A stretch of DNA of 64,000 nt from Panaeolus papilionaceus (GCA_015501605.1 JADNRZ010000005.1:1736001-1800000), one strand, 5' to 3'; numbered from the stretch's first letter, positions 1 through 11,656 are shown. Made by a program: numbers and translations. Notes: generated by a model from the letters alone, not told the origin.

Positions 1-1024
1 CAGGGCCCTGTGAACTTTCCTGAAGCAAAGAAGGACAACTCGGCGGTAATCAATTCCTGGCGATCGAAGTTTGAGAAGGCCAACGACGTTGTCATTATCG
101 GAGGTGGAGCGGTGGGAATTGGCAAGTGTTCCTATTCTCGTTCTTCAGTTGGGGCTCACCGAGACTAGTTTTACAGTGTTTGCGGGTGAAATCAAGGAAT
201 TTGACCAGTGAGTGGACAAAGGTTATGTTGCGAAAACTGTGAGGCCGAAACTTACCCCATTGTTATTTTCAGCATAAGAATGTGACCATAGTCCATTCAC
301 AACCTCTCCTACTCAATGCCTCTTATCCAGAGAAATTCCGTGACGACGCAGGGAGACGCGTAACAGCGATAGGTCTTACTTTAGTTCTCAGTGACCATTT
401 CGACACAACGCATGTCTCTACGAACGGGAGTGTGAAGACTCGCAAAGGAAAAGAGATAATTGCAGACCTTGTGGTATGATCGTCTTCACGTCCTCTAGGC
501 TTGCAATTGAATTTACTATTAGATTCTGACGCGCGGCCCTGTGCCCGATACTGATTTCATTGCTACTTCATTGGGCGATGACACGCTCACCGAAAGCAAG
601 CTCGTTAAAATCCTTCCAACGTTCCAGCTAGTCAAGCATCCGCACATTTTTGCAGCCGGCGATGTTATTGACTGGGCGGAGCAAAAGCAGGCGGCGAAGT
701 GTCAAGGCCGCGCGACAATCATCGCCAAAAATGTCACTGTGCTGTCGCGTGCTCAGATACCATCGGCTGTGTACAATGGTCAGATCGAGGCTATCCTAAT
801 CTCCATTGGAAAGGTATCATTTTCATGGCGTCTGTCGTTTTGTTTCCGTCTCCAATTGCTCATGACTTGTTTTTTTTTTTCAGAGTCGTGGTACAGCCTT
901 CATCGCCATTCTGTGGGGCATTCTTCCGGGAAATTGGTTCACGAGTCTCATTAAATCGAGGAACCTTTTGATTGGAATGATTCGAGGGCAACTAAAATTG
1001 GAGAAGTTTGACGAGTCAGCTTGA
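1..1024 (+). CDS. AIF/AMID-like FAD-dependent oxidoreductase, 3' part
   Basis: Seen: the 5' end is outside the window. The first exon carries a dinucleotide-binding GGGAVGI motif, followed after a splice by an FAGEIKEF stretch typical of the second Rossmann fold of AIF/AMID (Fsp1-type) oxidoreductases. The FAD-end motif FAAGDVIDW lies near 655. The C-terminal segment is short and hydrophobic, and the stop is TGA at 1022-1024. Introns fit at 122-176 (GC donor), 474-522 and 814-883. Family knowledge: these flavoproteins oxidise NAD(P)H and pass electrons to quinones. Odd: the intron at 208-272 does not keep frame. The donor at 208 is phase 2 while the next exon needs phase 0, and the alternative donor at 212 reads through TGA. 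The copy may be damaged or contain a base error. Family assignment is firm; intactness is doubtful. Confidence 0.8.
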
Positions 1025-1741
1025 CAGCCAGAGGGCAAAGGAAAAACATGGTTGGCTATTTTCGACGGGCATGTTATACTAATAATAGATTAATAGGTAC
1101 TTTATCTCGTTCACCTAAGAGGATAGGATGCTCCTATGTACTCATGGATCTGCTTTGAGAGTACCAAAAGGGGGAGAACGCAAGCCCGACTTATTTTTAA
1201 CTTCGAAGCTGGTTTATGGAAAGATATACAGGCAGGTACAGCATGGAATCGATGCGCGGCAAAAGGTCGGTTCTTCGATATACTGTTTGGGTAATAAACG
1301 TAACAAGCGAGGTCAGGCGGTCTGATGCCTTTCTTGTCCTCAACCTTCGTCATCAAACTGCACCTTGCGCACTTCCAGAGATTTAGGCTATACGGTTAAA
1401 CCACAGCTTATATACCAGGTCCAATAGAGAAACTTGGGGTATGTCTTAGCTTTATTTTAGGCGCGATAAAGATGCTGATGCTTGTTTCTCCAGACATCGG
1501 GATGTTTGGCGCACATCAACTGGTTAGGTTTGCAGTTGATTCAATTCCCCCCTCTCTCCATCTAGACCACTCAACCTGTTACTCTGGCACAATGCTTAGA
1601 TATTTTGTGAAAGATTTGGCAGATACGAAGACAAACCTGATACATTGACCTCCGAGACTGTCTGCGTTGCGCCCTCGTCTTTCTATTTTTGTTCCCCGAG
1701 AGTCCACGAGCGCAAGTGTCAACTGATTCCTTTCCGACGAT
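1025..1741. other. Intergenic, no gene seen
   Basis: No family-like protein is seen on either strand. The open frames here are short and overlap one another. Confidence 0.6.
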
Positions 1742-1912
1742 TTGTCGGGTCTTTTCCAGACACCTCGTTCCTATTGGACTAACATATCCACTCATCAATA
1801 CCCTAATTTCTCGGCAAGTGTACAAACGATACACCCGGCCTGGGGTATCATTGTCTGGAAAAATACCACAAACCAGTATCACAGAGGCAATTTCGCCGAC
1901 GAGGATATAAAA
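1742..1912 (+). promoter_or_regulatory. Promoter of AA9 gene A
   Basis: TTGTCGGGT lies at 1742-1750, an ATTGG (inverse CCAAT) site at 1773-1777 and TATAAAA at 1906-1912, 59 bases before the ATG. The first motif recurs upstream of genes B and G; the ATTGG site recurs upstream of B to E. Confidence 0.6.
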
Positions 1913-1964
1913 GAGACGTGCTTGCGTAGCAATTGACATGCAGACTAAGACAGCTCTGTTCACC

Positions 1965-3059
1965 ATGGTCAAGCTAGCATTTGCCTCTCTCATTGCCTTC
2001 GCCACTGTGGCGTCTGCGCACTGTGCGTCTCTTTTTTTATCTACCGGCCCAGCAGATTGTTGATGTCATAGCCATGCAGATACGTTCCCAGGTTTCATTG
2101 GAGGCGCCTCCGGAGATTGGGTGAACGTCCGCAGGACTAACAACTACCAGTCCAACGCACCCGTATGCTTTGTTCTACATGACCTCGAGTAGCAAGTACT
2201 TACTCGATTCAGGTTACCGATGTCAGCAGCTCCGACTTCCGATGCTACACCTCTGGCACATCCGCTACCACCGCATCTGTCAATGCTGGCTCAACCATCG
2301 GCTTCAGGGCCAGTCAAGCCATCTACCACCCCGGTGTATGTGTCCATTCATTTCACAACTATGTTCTATTCTCTCATCAAGACATCGTTTTATCACTAGG
2401 TTCTCAATGTCTACATGGCCAAGGCACCAGGTAGCGTCAACGGCTGGGACGGCAGTGGCCAGGTCTGGTTCAAGGTCTACCAAGTCACCGCCAACACCAA
2501 CGGCGGAAGCAGCATTACCTTCCCAACTGACAACCAAAGTCAATTCACATTCACCATCCCATCCAGCACCCCCAGCGGTGAATACCTTGTTCGTGTTGAG
2601 CATATTGCTTTGCACAGCGCATCGAGCTTCGGTGGTGGTGCGTATTAGCTCTTTTCATGACGTGCATTTGAAAGTTCGGTTGGGCTGATTCACTGCTTGC
2701 TCGATAGCTCAATTCTACATCAGCTGCGCTCAGGTCAAGGTCAACAATGGAGGAAGCGGAAGCCCTGGACCATTGGTTTCAATCCCAGGGGTCTACACTG
2801 GAAGGGTGCGTCGTGATTATTATGTATTTTGCTCAATGTTGACGATTTTGCCTTGTCCGGTCTCAATAGGAGCCCGGCATCATGCTCAACATCTACTACC
2901 GTGCGTAAAACCCTCCTCTTTCCACGGAATTGTGTGCTGACTCCTCGATTTCTTTTCAGCCATCCCCACGAGCTACCAGCAACCCGGACCTGTAAGTTAT
3001 TCTTGTATTTATGATCGAGATCTTTTTTTGACTCTTCTTAGTCCGTCTGGAGGGGTTGA
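1965..3059 (+). CDS. AA9 lytic polysaccharide monooxygenase (gene A)
   Basis: Secreted copper enzyme that cleaves cellulose or other beta-glucans oxidatively (AA9 family knowledge). Seen: a signal peptide of 18 residues ends in Ala and the mature protein begins HYTFP, giving the N-terminal copper His. The second copper His is in IYHPG. The second-sphere motif H-x8-Q-x-Y is intact (ALHSAS...AQFYISC). The protein is about 226 aa with no CBM1. Seven introns, the first splitting the codon after His1 (2023-2079). One intron after YTGR is shared only with gene B, and the last exon encodes just the VWRG end. The N-terminal loop after HYTFP is shorter and more Gly-rich than in B to G. First of seven same-strand paralogues. 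Confidence 0.95.
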
Positions 3060-3374
3060 GTGTTTCGATTCTCTTTTTTTATATTTACTTTTCTTTCATG
3101 TTGTACGAACTTACTTTCGAACACGAATATATTTCAAATTAGATGAATGGGCGCTAATGGGCTAAGAGCGACGGTTAAACAAAAAGTATGAGTACGATGA
3201 ATTCTACATGGATACCTCTAGATGGACGCCAACCAAACAATCCTGGTGTTCGACGGGATACCTCACAATCTGCAGAATTGGTCAAGATGTTGTGACATGT
3301 AAATTTATATTACGTGTGTAATTGCAATTGTTCAACACGTCGATGTTTCGATGTCCAAAGTATAAAATCTCTGC

Positions 3375-3770
3375 TTAGAAGGAGCACGCCAGAAGGCCGT
3401 TGGTGTTCCTGACACATGCGTCTGGAGAGACCCCTTGGTTAGCGATCGAGTAAGATAGGGGGTTTTGGAGAACCATACCGAGGTCACCGATCCTTACGGC
3501 GCCAGGGCATCCGCATTCCATGTATGCACCCGTACAAATTACGCACGCAGCACAACCGCCTGGAGGAGCGTAGTCTCCACTAGAACAGGCGAAGTTTAGC
3601 AGATAACAATAACATAGCATTTCCCTAAATGTACTTGGGTACACAGTCAAGATTGACTCCCGAGCCGATGCCAATGCATGCGTTGAGATCGAGGGAGCTA
3701 GATACTGTATCTTGATTCCTTGGCCATTGTCGCAGGTTGCGCGAAGGTAGTGGTTACTGTCGATGTGCAA
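3375..3770 (-). pseudogene. CVNH (cyanovirin-N homology) lectin, broken
   Basis: Read on the minus strand, the segment encodes NHYLRATCDNGQG, then (after a one-base frame jump near 3690) SLDLNACIGIGSG...LDCVPK, then a Cys-rich repeat ending ACVRNTNGLLACSF and TAA. This alternation of Cys pairs, the LDLNACI stretch and the NxNGxLxC end are the hallmarks of the fungal CVNH fold, a carbohydrate-binding lectin. The N terminus is cut where the tyrosinase fragment begins. The frame jump, the missing start and a splice that does not fit cleanly near 3588 argue for a relic. Family call moderate, broken state likely. Confidence 0.55.
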
Positions 3771-3771
3771 C

Positions 3772-3929
3772 TATGCGCTATTGAATACTTCTTCCTTCAT
3801 CATGCCAATCTTGACAGGTTATGGTGGAAATGGCAGACATTCGACCCAAAGCGAGGCTTTGTCAATACTATCTCTGGATCCGAGTCTCGTGATCATAATA
3901 TCCCCCTCAATTATGCACTCCTGTTCTGA
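3772..3929 (+). pseudogene. Tyrosinase CuB fragment
   Basis: A stretch of about 50 codons reads YFFLHHANLDRLWWKWQ, which matches the second copper site of fungal tyrosinases (polyphenol oxidases), where HH and the following DRxWW are characteristic. The Asp-Pro that normally precedes the motif is replaced (IEYFF). A TGA follows 31 codons after the motif. No CuA region or other tyrosinase exon was recognised nearby, so this is a gene fragment butted against the CVNH remnant on the other strand. Confidence 0.65.
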
Positions 3930-4166
3930 CAATTCAACTTCACCGATGTTATTATTATAAGAACATCATGGATATTACCCAATACCCCCTTTGTTATGAT
4001 TGCTGCTGAAGATCACTCAAAATGTCAAGACACATTATACAGGTATTATATTCCCAAAAATAACAATACAAAACGGAAATGGTATTAACTATATGATCCT
4101 TAGATTACTCCTGCGTTCGAAGAAAGGAAAGGAGAGGAATTATGGACCGAAGACGCATCGTCTCAT

Positions 4167-4619
4167 TTAGGCGTTCTTGTTGAGCTCCTGCTGTGCTTCT
4201 CCTTTGTCGTGGCGGATGTTGCCTAAAAAGGGGCCTCATAAGCGCATAATCCTAACAGGTATGGAACGCTCCACATACCTTGAACCTCTTGCTGGCGGTC
4301 ACCAGTCACGGCTCCGACGATGGCATCCTTCTTGCCGCTGATGCGGTCAATGGTGCCCTCAGCGTAGCCTTTGGCCTGGGCAGCATTGTACTCTGCTTCA
4401 CCGGCAGCGTGTTCCTCCTTTCCTGACTGTTGCCATGATGTGGCACCAGTGAGGTTGCCGATGGTCTCGACGACGGTGCCTTTCACAGAGTGGAATTGAC
4501 CGGTGGTCTTGCTGTAAAGGGGCGGTATCAATAAACCATATTCTCCACATGCAACGAGAATGGGAAATGACTTACTTGGGCTCGCCAGAAACGGTGTTGT
4601 TAACGGATGATGATGCCAT
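4167..4619 (-). CDS. CsbD-like stress protein
   Basis: Three exons on the minus strand. Start at 4619 ([15 protein letters not shown]), introns at about 4505-4575 and 4222-4278, stop TAA at 4167-4169. The protein, about 107 aa, is hydrophilic and has the CsbD-like pattern: a [13 protein letters not shown] unit, a Gly-Lys/Glu-rich helical middle, a [17 protein letters not shown] unit and an [14 protein letters not shown] end. Fungal members are often named mismatched base pair and cruciform DNA recognition (Hmp1) proteins and are usually stress or stationary-phase induced; the molecular role is unsettled. It is divergently paired with the relative at 5025, and rc-TATATAAA at 4723-4730 fits its promoter. 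Confidence 0.85.
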
Positions 4620-5024
4620 TTGTGAGTAAAGATTAGAGTTTAGTGGTGTGTGAAGTGTGGTTTGTGGTGTTTAAATGCACGAGATCGTTGTTTGTTGGGG
4701 GAGTAGTGGAGAACTGAGCTCCTTTATATACTCCCAAACCTGCCCTTCATGGTATCGTTTACCTTGTCGAAACTCGAAGAATGAAATGACAGTGGATGAT
4801 AATGACGAAGATGACGAGGAAGTCCCATGATGTCATGGCGTTCATGACGCAACAGGATGGATTTAGCGCCAACTCGCTCCTTTTATGGTAATAAGCTCCT
4901 AAACCTCTAAAGAGTCCGGTAAACATTACAAGTGGCCTCTGTGTACCACAGCAGGATTTCGTCGGTATATAAAGGCACGGTTTTACGAGGAAAATTAGTT
5001 TTTCATTACATAATTTAAGCCAAC
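4620..5024. promoter_or_regulatory. Divergent promoter of two CsbD-like genes
   Basis: This 405-base spacer separates two start codons on opposite strands. It has one TATATAAA for each direction, at 4723-4730 (minus) and 4966-4973 (plus). Coordinated expression of the pair is inferred. Confidence 0.6.
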
Positions 5025-5575
5025 ATGTCTCATCTCGCAAACGCTACTACTGCCGCTAATCCTTGTGAGGCTGCTCCCAGCGATACTGGCCGGGGATCAT
5101 CAGCCAACAATACCGGCTTCGGTACATCTCATGCCAGTGGCACCTCTCAGCCCAGGTATGTCATTGTTCAATTCAATTTAGATTTGAATGCAAATCGCTA
5201 ACATGAACCGTTTCTCGAATAGCAAAACCTCTGGCGCGTTCCACGATGCCAAGGGTACCATGAAAGAAGGTCTTGGTCGTGCTACCGGAGCGCATACCAT
5301 GGCTGCGGAGGGAAGACAAGAGAAGATGGTCGCGAAGGAACAGAAGGGGGCCGCCAAAGCGCAAGGACTCGCCCAGGGCACGCATGATCATGTCCAGGGC
5401 CAGCAACAAGCTATGCATGGTTCGATGGCTGGTGATAGGTCTCATCAGATGGCAGGTACGTGATGTTGGGGTGAAGGTTTGCTAATAGGATGTGCTAAGA
5501 CTCGATTTTGTAGGTGAACTTCGAGGTGCGAAGGGTCAAGCTGAACAGGAGTTCAATCGCGGCCATGCCTTTTAG
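5025..5575 (+). CDS. CsbD-like stress protein (second copy)
   Basis: Three exons: start ATG at 5025, introns at about 5157-5222 and 5456-5514, stop TAG at 5573-5575. The N-terminal 45 residues are Ser/Thr/Gly/Asn-rich and low complexity. Then come GAFHDAKGTMKEGLGRATG, an Ala/Gln/Lys-rich helix, a second unit with HDHVQGQQQAMHGSMAGD and an ELRGAKGQAEQEFN end. The layout matches the minus-strand neighbour, but the sequence is more His/Met/Gln-rich. It is probably a paralogue arising from an inverted duplication. Same family knowledge and same uncertainty about function as the neighbour. Confidence 0.85.
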
Positions 5576-5685
5576 ATCCTGACGAGTCGCTCGACAATAC
5601 TTAACACATGTACAACCAACTAATATGTACTACTCAATGTCGTGTAATATTACGAAATCTCTATTGTGTCCGGATATCTAATGCG

Positions 5686-5760
5686 TTCGAAGTTGCACGC
5701 CGGAATGCCGTTGTTGTTCTTGACACAATCGTCTAGAGAGAGGCTTTAGTTATTAGCCCT
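5686..5760 (-). pseudogene. Second CVNH relic (C-terminal end only)
   Basis: The minus strand reads DDCVKNNNGIPACNFERIR, clearly related to the end of the 3375-3770 remnant (DACVRNTNGLLACSF). The DNA of the two is alignable over about 60 bases. No upstream CVNH exon was found in frame. Confidence 0.5.
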
Positions 5761-6929
5761 TAGAACAAATAATTTTGAAGATGTTGATCAACTTCATACT
5801 TAGATCAACTGTTCTGACGCGGCTGAGCCCAAGGCAATCGCATTGTATGTATCGCCTATCTCTCTTATCTATTTCGCAGCCAGATTACCATTATCAGCTT
5901 AATTTCTCGCGGTATACTGGACAACTTTGAACGGTTCGAGCGTAACACGCAAGTCCGACATCGAGTACGAGTACAAGTTATCCCAAAGAATCACCGGAAA
6001 TGAGACAAGGGTAATCTTCTGGACTCATAATTCGAATAGAATAGAAAAAACTTCAGGGATTTAAGGAAGTCCATGAGCACTAAGCTCAGAGGCAAGGGTG
6101 CGATCTATATACGTACAAACCGCAAATAGCCGCGCTAATGCGAAGCATCCGTCGGCTCACCGGCGCCTATTTTTAGAGCGTTCTTCAGTGCCTTCCATCA
6201 CTCTAAAACATGCATACATTAGCAGCAGAAGCTTTAAGCTCACAAGGCCGAGTAGTTTCGAAATGTTATGTCGTGTATTCGTGGAGCTTCAATTACCAAA
6301 AATCCTGTAATTTCGCCGATGCTGTTGGATGAATGAAGAAAGGAGTTGACATTCAAAAAGAGGGCATCTCGGGCGCTATGTTGGACTACGCTTGTACTCG
6401 TCACGCTCATTGCTAAATTGTATTCTATACATCTAAGTAACTAATTCCCATTGTAGGCGTTGTAACAGCCAGGATACTAGGATAGTGTCCGTGGCGGATT
6501 CAGACATCGAATCTGCATTTCTCACGGGTGTCGAGTGGTATACGCAGCACTCCCACATGCCGCTATTTAGAGATAATAGGAGTGAAGAGACTAGAGACCC
6601 GTACTCTGCCGGGACGAGTTGTAAAGAATTATTTTTCCCATTTACATCTCTACGGAATTTTGGCATTGGCAGATAAAAATGTTCGGTATTTCAGATAGTG
6701 CAAAGTTTACAGTATAATTATCTGTTGAGTTGAAAGGAGAGTGTTAAAAGCCCGTTAGTGTCTAGTGTGTCACCTTTTCTACTTTGCATGCGTGACCAGT
6801 AGTGACAGCGTGACTCTTGAGTTTGACCTCTGAGATCTGAGGAATGGTGGGTTCATTGATTCCTTCTCTCTAAACTTCCAACATCAAGCCCAAATTGACT
6901 CTAGAAGGTATACTCCGCAGACCTGAAAT
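5761..6929. other. Intergenic, no gene seen
   Basis: Only short unrelated open frames; no motif or repeat structure recognised. Confidence 0.5.
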
Positions 6930-8487
6930 GATGGACGCTTGGCTTGTAAAGCATTTGTACCTCTCTGTCGCCCCCATCTCTTCCACAGCATTATGGTCAC
7001 TCTCCACGAGTCAGGCCTGATCAGTCGGCGAACCTCGAATTTAGCGAAGTTTATTGCACAAGACCCCTTTATTTCTGAATATATTCACTGTATCATCATG
7101 ATATATCTTCTCAGAAACCCTTTGACCGTGGATTTGGGCTAGGTAGCGCTGAAGATTCCAGGCATGAACAACCCGAAGGCCAAATTCTTTCACTTGCACC
7201 CACTCGGGATGAGGCGGAAACACTTATTTTTCTGCATTTACCTCGAGTACATACTCTCCATTTCTTTAGTAAATGGGGTCACCGATATGTCTCTTATCCT
7301 GCATCTTCAGCTCTCCTCCTGGGTCCACGGTCAATGCTGGAGCATCACTTGTGCTCAGGAGTACTGAGCACGTTGTCTGTCAAAGATATCAATGCCCTCC
7401 CAATCATCCCCATTTTGTCTTCCAGATCCTTGGAAACCTTGGATCTCGAAAAATGCAACATCGCTCTCTCTCGTGAAGCCGAGTCTTCCCTTGCCGCTGG
7501 ACAGGGCCCATTATTTCATCTCAAAAGATTGACTGCAATTTTCGTTTCTGGCTTGACGCTTGTCACAGTGCTGTGTTGTCAAGAGCTAGAATATCTTCAC
7601 CTAGGAGAAATGAATCTTGCAGAGACAACGTTACAACCGGAACAATGGCCATTACCTGCTGTCTTCCCTCACCTATCCATTCTCAAGTTAAATCTGCGGT
7701 CAAATGCGGACGATTGGTTGACGCTATTTAGATTGTCCCTCGCGCAAGGCAAAGCCGCACTTCCCTCCCTTGAAGAGCTTTATTTCGAGGATTCATTTAC
7801 GTGGTCGCACACCAATTCCATTGGGCTCCCCTTTTCCGACCACGTCCAAAAGCTGCAGTGCCTATCAATAAACGACGGTGAGTTTCTTTGCTTTCGCTGA
7901 ATATCTAGATTTAATCACCACTGTCTACAGATTCTACAGATTATATCTCCCATTCGACTGGCGATCAACTGCGGGTGTACTTGCCAAAATATTTCCAACA
8001 TTGCCCTTCTAGCCTTAAAACCCTGTGCATAGAACGAAAAACCCGATATTTGGACGACTCTTTGATCGGGCCACTCTGCGATGCGATGCAAACCATATCA
8101 TCCGGGCCAAATGCACTTACAAATCTGATTATTTATCACGGTGTCAGTCTGTTGAATAACGCGAACAATCGGGGAGCACCATGTTCTGTTAGGCAACGCT
8201 ACCGCGATTTGGACCGTATGCTCACTGGCGGTCGTCAACCCCCGCAGGACAGTTCGTCCTCAGCAGTCGACGTGAAACAGCACATCGCGTTTCCTGCGCT
8301 GAAGCGCGTTTTCATTTATGTTGTTGTCCGTAAAATGGTCAGATGGGAGGTTTACAATGGCAGGATAAAGTTTCCTATGTGGGAACATGGCGAGCTGGAC
8401 AGTCTCAAGAAATGCTCGGATATTGAACTGAAATGCAAGGCATATGCGGCTCATGGGACTTGGCACAGTAATCAGTTCTTCCACTAA
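6930..8487 (+). pseudogene. F-box/LRR-type protein, N terminus broken
   Basis: The segment starts with LACKAFVPLCRPHLFHSI, the usual end of the F-box in basidiomycete F-box/LRR proteins. After an interruption near 7142 it resumes with leucine-rich, LRR-like sequence (for example SRSLETLDLEKC and CQELEYLHLGEM) to the stop at 8485-8487. An intron at 7878-7930 keeps frame. The F-box N terminus and a clean join between about 7140 and 7330 could not be found, so the gene is likely decayed or mis-assembled. Intact relatives would act as substrate receptors of SCF ubiquitin ligases. Confidence 0.5.
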
Positions 8488-9447
8488 GTTGGATGTTCAA
8501 ACTCGTTTTTGTATTGCGGAGATGGACTTGTGTTTTGCTAAAAATTGGGATGTATACAATCATGGATTATAACGTTTTTCAGCGAAGAGATATAATGAGA
8601 CGTGTTCTCGTTCTTGCAAAGTATTTGAGCTCTGAATTCGTCTTTTGAATGGCCATTGCACTAATAGAGTCTGCTCCAACCTGGCCCTTCGAAAGTCATG
8701 CAACAGATCATCGGAAAGCTCCACCACCAAGTACAGCAAAAGCAGAATAAGATTTAGTTCTCGCTTCGTTATGCAGGTGTAATCATGCGTCCTTGGAGAC
8801 GCGACTGACGACGACGACGAGGAGGGAGCGTTGAAGGGATGAAGGTCAAGGGGCGAAGCTTGAAGGCTCAAGAAAGAAGTTTGGTCATGTTTGTTGCGGC
8901 CATTATCTTACAGGTTATCCTATGATGAATCACACATCCAAACAAATCAAGCCAGAAGATTGTTGTCCTCGACGTCGACCATCAACCATTCAATTCGGTC
9001 ATCTTGACATTGTCTCGCTCGAGCTTCGCTCTTTTGTCATCAAGTCATTCCTCGTGCTCTGCGAATTATAGCCTATACAAATGAACCATACATTCAATGG
9101 ACTAAGTTTGGTTCCTAGGGGTTCAGGTGATAAAGGTGCCGGAGGTTGAAGGGTAGAAATGGACGTCTCGGAAAGGTCATTATCTTCTTGTCCCCGGCTA
9201 TTTTTCAAAACTAATGCACAAACTGGTATTGTAGATCTTGGTAGTGACCTCCAATGTGTACCTCTGGTTACATGTGGTTTGTGTGAAATTTGAGATGGCC
9301 ATTTCCCAACAAACAGCAGTCCAGAAAGCCATCTAAAAAGAATCTGGCCTCGATTTGTTCCAGCTTATTCCTTGGCACCTTCGTACTTGTGTCCATGCGT
9401 AAATGCATGACAGCATGCCCGCTGGTATTTTATTCATTCTCGTCAAC
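8488..9447. other. Intergenic, no gene seen
   Basis: A minus-strand open frame at 8560-8871 has no recognisable family. The rest shows only short frames. Confidence 0.5.
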
Positions 9448-9618
9448 TTGTCGGGTGTTTTGCCTTGGACCCCATTCCGATTGGTCCACAATCAGCTCAT
9501 CTTTCTTGTCCGGAATAACCAGCAAACCCTCGACACCTTAAAAAATTCTCGAGCTGGGATCCGTCAGTAGAAAGCGTTACAAGTACTGAGGCCAATTCGC
9601 CGGTGAGACGGGTATAAA
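9448..9618 (+). promoter_or_regulatory. Promoter of AA9 gene B
   Basis: TTGTCGGGT at 9448-9456, CCGATTGG with ATTGG at 9480-9484, and TATAAA at 9613-9618, 54 bases before the ATG. Order and spacing match gene A. Confidence 0.6.
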
Positions 9619-9666
9619 GGAGGGCAAACGCGAAGGAGGACCCCAGCTTGTTCAGCTGCATTCAAC

Positions 9667-10685
9667 ATGGTTAACCTCAAATTCGTGTTTGCGTCCCTCC
9701 TTTCCTTCACCACTTTGGCTTCTGCCCACTGTAAGCTATTCTGTTGGCTTCAAATGCCTCATACCTTAACATCCCTTTTTTTACAGACACCTTCCCAGCC
9801 TTGACTGTGAATGGTCAGGCTACTGGTGACTGGGTTAATGTTCGCAGAACAAACAACTACCAGTCCAACGCACCTGTATGATTTTTATGCCAAATATAGG
9901 AGGGTGCTGCCAATTAATACTTGACCAGGTCACCGATGTCAACAGCTCCGATTTCCGGTGCTACACGTCTGGCACAACTGCTAGCACGGCCACTGTTTCC
10001 GCTGGCTCACAGATTGGCTTCAAGGCCAGCCAGGGTATATACCATGCCGGTGTTCTTAACGTCTACATGGCCAAGGCTCCCAGCAGCGTCAACGGCTGGG
10101 ATGGCAGCGGCCAGGTCTGGTTCAAAGTCCACGAAATCGGTCCCAAGCTCGGAGGTGGCAGCATCTCCTGGCCGACTGACAACCAGTCTAACTTCTCGTT
10201 CACTATTCCTTCGAGCCTTTCCAGCGGCGAATACCTTGTCCGCATTGAGCATATCGCTTTGCACAGCGCATCGAGCTTCGGTGGTGGTATGCTCACTCGC
10301 TGTCTGCTCGTCGTTTGGATTAAGCTCATTTCTTTTGTAGCTCAATTCTACATCAGCTGCGCTCAAGTTAAGGTTACCAATGGTGGAAGTGGCAATCCCG
10401 GACCCAAGGTCGCCATTCCCGGAGTATACAACGGAAGGGTAAGTCGTTTTCCTTCCTATGACTTCGTTCGCTTTGCTTACCCTGTATTTAGGAATCTGGT
10501 ATTATGATCAACATTTACTATCGTACGTATCAACTTCATATGGGCATAATGTGCAAGTATATTCATCCCGTCATTTCTATATGTAGCCATCCCCACTTCC
10601 TACCAGCAACCCGGACCCGTAAGTCTTCGCTTTTATGCGTATTTCTCCGTGTATTTATCATTTTTAGGCTGTCTGGAGAGGTTGA
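9667..10685 (+). CDS. AA9 lytic polysaccharide monooxygenase (gene B)
   Basis: Mature sequence starts HYTFP after a 20-residue signal peptide ending ASA. The predicted protein is 229 aa. Copper ligands are His1 and His70 (IYHAG); the axial site is Tyr154, with second-sphere His143 and Gln152 present (mature numbering). No CBM1 or linker. Introns include 9731-9786 and 9876-9928; the exon pattern, including an intron after YNGR, is the same as in gene A, making A its closest sister by structure. The last exon encodes AVWRG and TGA. It is separated from A by about 6.6 kb of unrelated or broken genes and followed about 1 kb on by C. Confidence 0.95.
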
Positions 10686-11437
10686 GCTTGATACTATGTC
10701 ATACATTGTACAGAATTTTTTTTATTGCGCCATGTGTAAAGAAGATTGCAAATATGAATTCGGAACAACGAATAATTCTATCAAATTTCCCGAAGTGACG
10801 ACCCAAGGCACCTTATCTGTGCTACAAAAGTGACACTTCTCTCAGAAGCGCGATGCCCAGCTCAAGGTCTATTTAATGTGGAGAAACATCACACCGAAGT
10901 CGATGCATCGTCATTGAACGAAGATGTCAAATGACACCTCCTTAAGTACGTTGAACCAGCATTTACATTCATTCAGTGTCGCAGCTGACGCCATAGGAAA
11001 ATGGTCACTCTACTCTCTCCATTTAAGATCATGACAAATGCGAATTACAGTTCAACACAGGAACGGGGAGCTTCAACGTGTCTGAGCTTCTCAAAAGCAT
11101 TGCGATCATTTCTTATTACCCCGTGTTTGAACTGTGACTGTCAACTCAGGCGCAGAAGAATGAACTTCCTCGGCTATATTTCTACGGTATCACCGAATAT
11201 CTACCACCTGTAGTATCTGCGCATTTGTCATGCTTGCAACGAAAGCGGTGGACAAGTACGGAGAACCGCGCCCCCAGGCGCACTCAGAGTGAGTTTTTGC
11301 CGTTGTCCGATGTATTGAAACCATGGAATTATAAACTTTAGGCTATTTCCTCAATCGAAAGCCTCTGTTTGACGTTAAAACAATCGATTCAGGCCGGATC
11401 TGCATTCACTCTTACCAAGACTCTCACTTCTCTTCCG
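10686..11437. other. Intergenic, no gene seen
   Basis: Parts near 11090-11150 resemble the upstream regions of D and E (a Leu/Ser-coding-like stretch then ATTACCCCG), suggesting a shared ancestral promoter block. No gene. Confidence 0.4.
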
Positions 11438-11656
11438 ATTGGCTCACTTAAGCATAAGCCCCGATGAACGAACAAGACTTTCTGTGGCAAGACGGGTGCA
11501 AAGGTGGTTTTCCTGCAGTAGGTTTCAATACCACGTCGTTTGTGAGAAGCCATAGGCGGCCCGCTACTTGGTCATAGCAACTGGACACATGAGCCATATT
11601 GGCGAGGTTTAATCGCATTTTTCATGTTCATATTGAGGGCGGTTGCTGGTATAAAA
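11438..11656 (+). promoter_or_regulatory. Promoter of AA9 gene C
   Basis: TTCCGATTGGCT with ATTGG at 11438-11442, and TATAAAA at 11650-11656, 56 bases before the ATG. The TTGTCGGGT motif was not found. Confidence 0.55.

Noticed and set aside
1571..2005. Minus-strand open frame of 144 codons over the start of AA9 gene A
   Set aside because: It overlaps the promoter and signal peptide of a clear gene in the other direction and matches no family.
8560..8871. Minus-strand frame of 103 codons with a Ser run and a hydrophobic stretch
   Set aside because: No family likeness, no intron signals and no clear promoter; low complexity explains the length.
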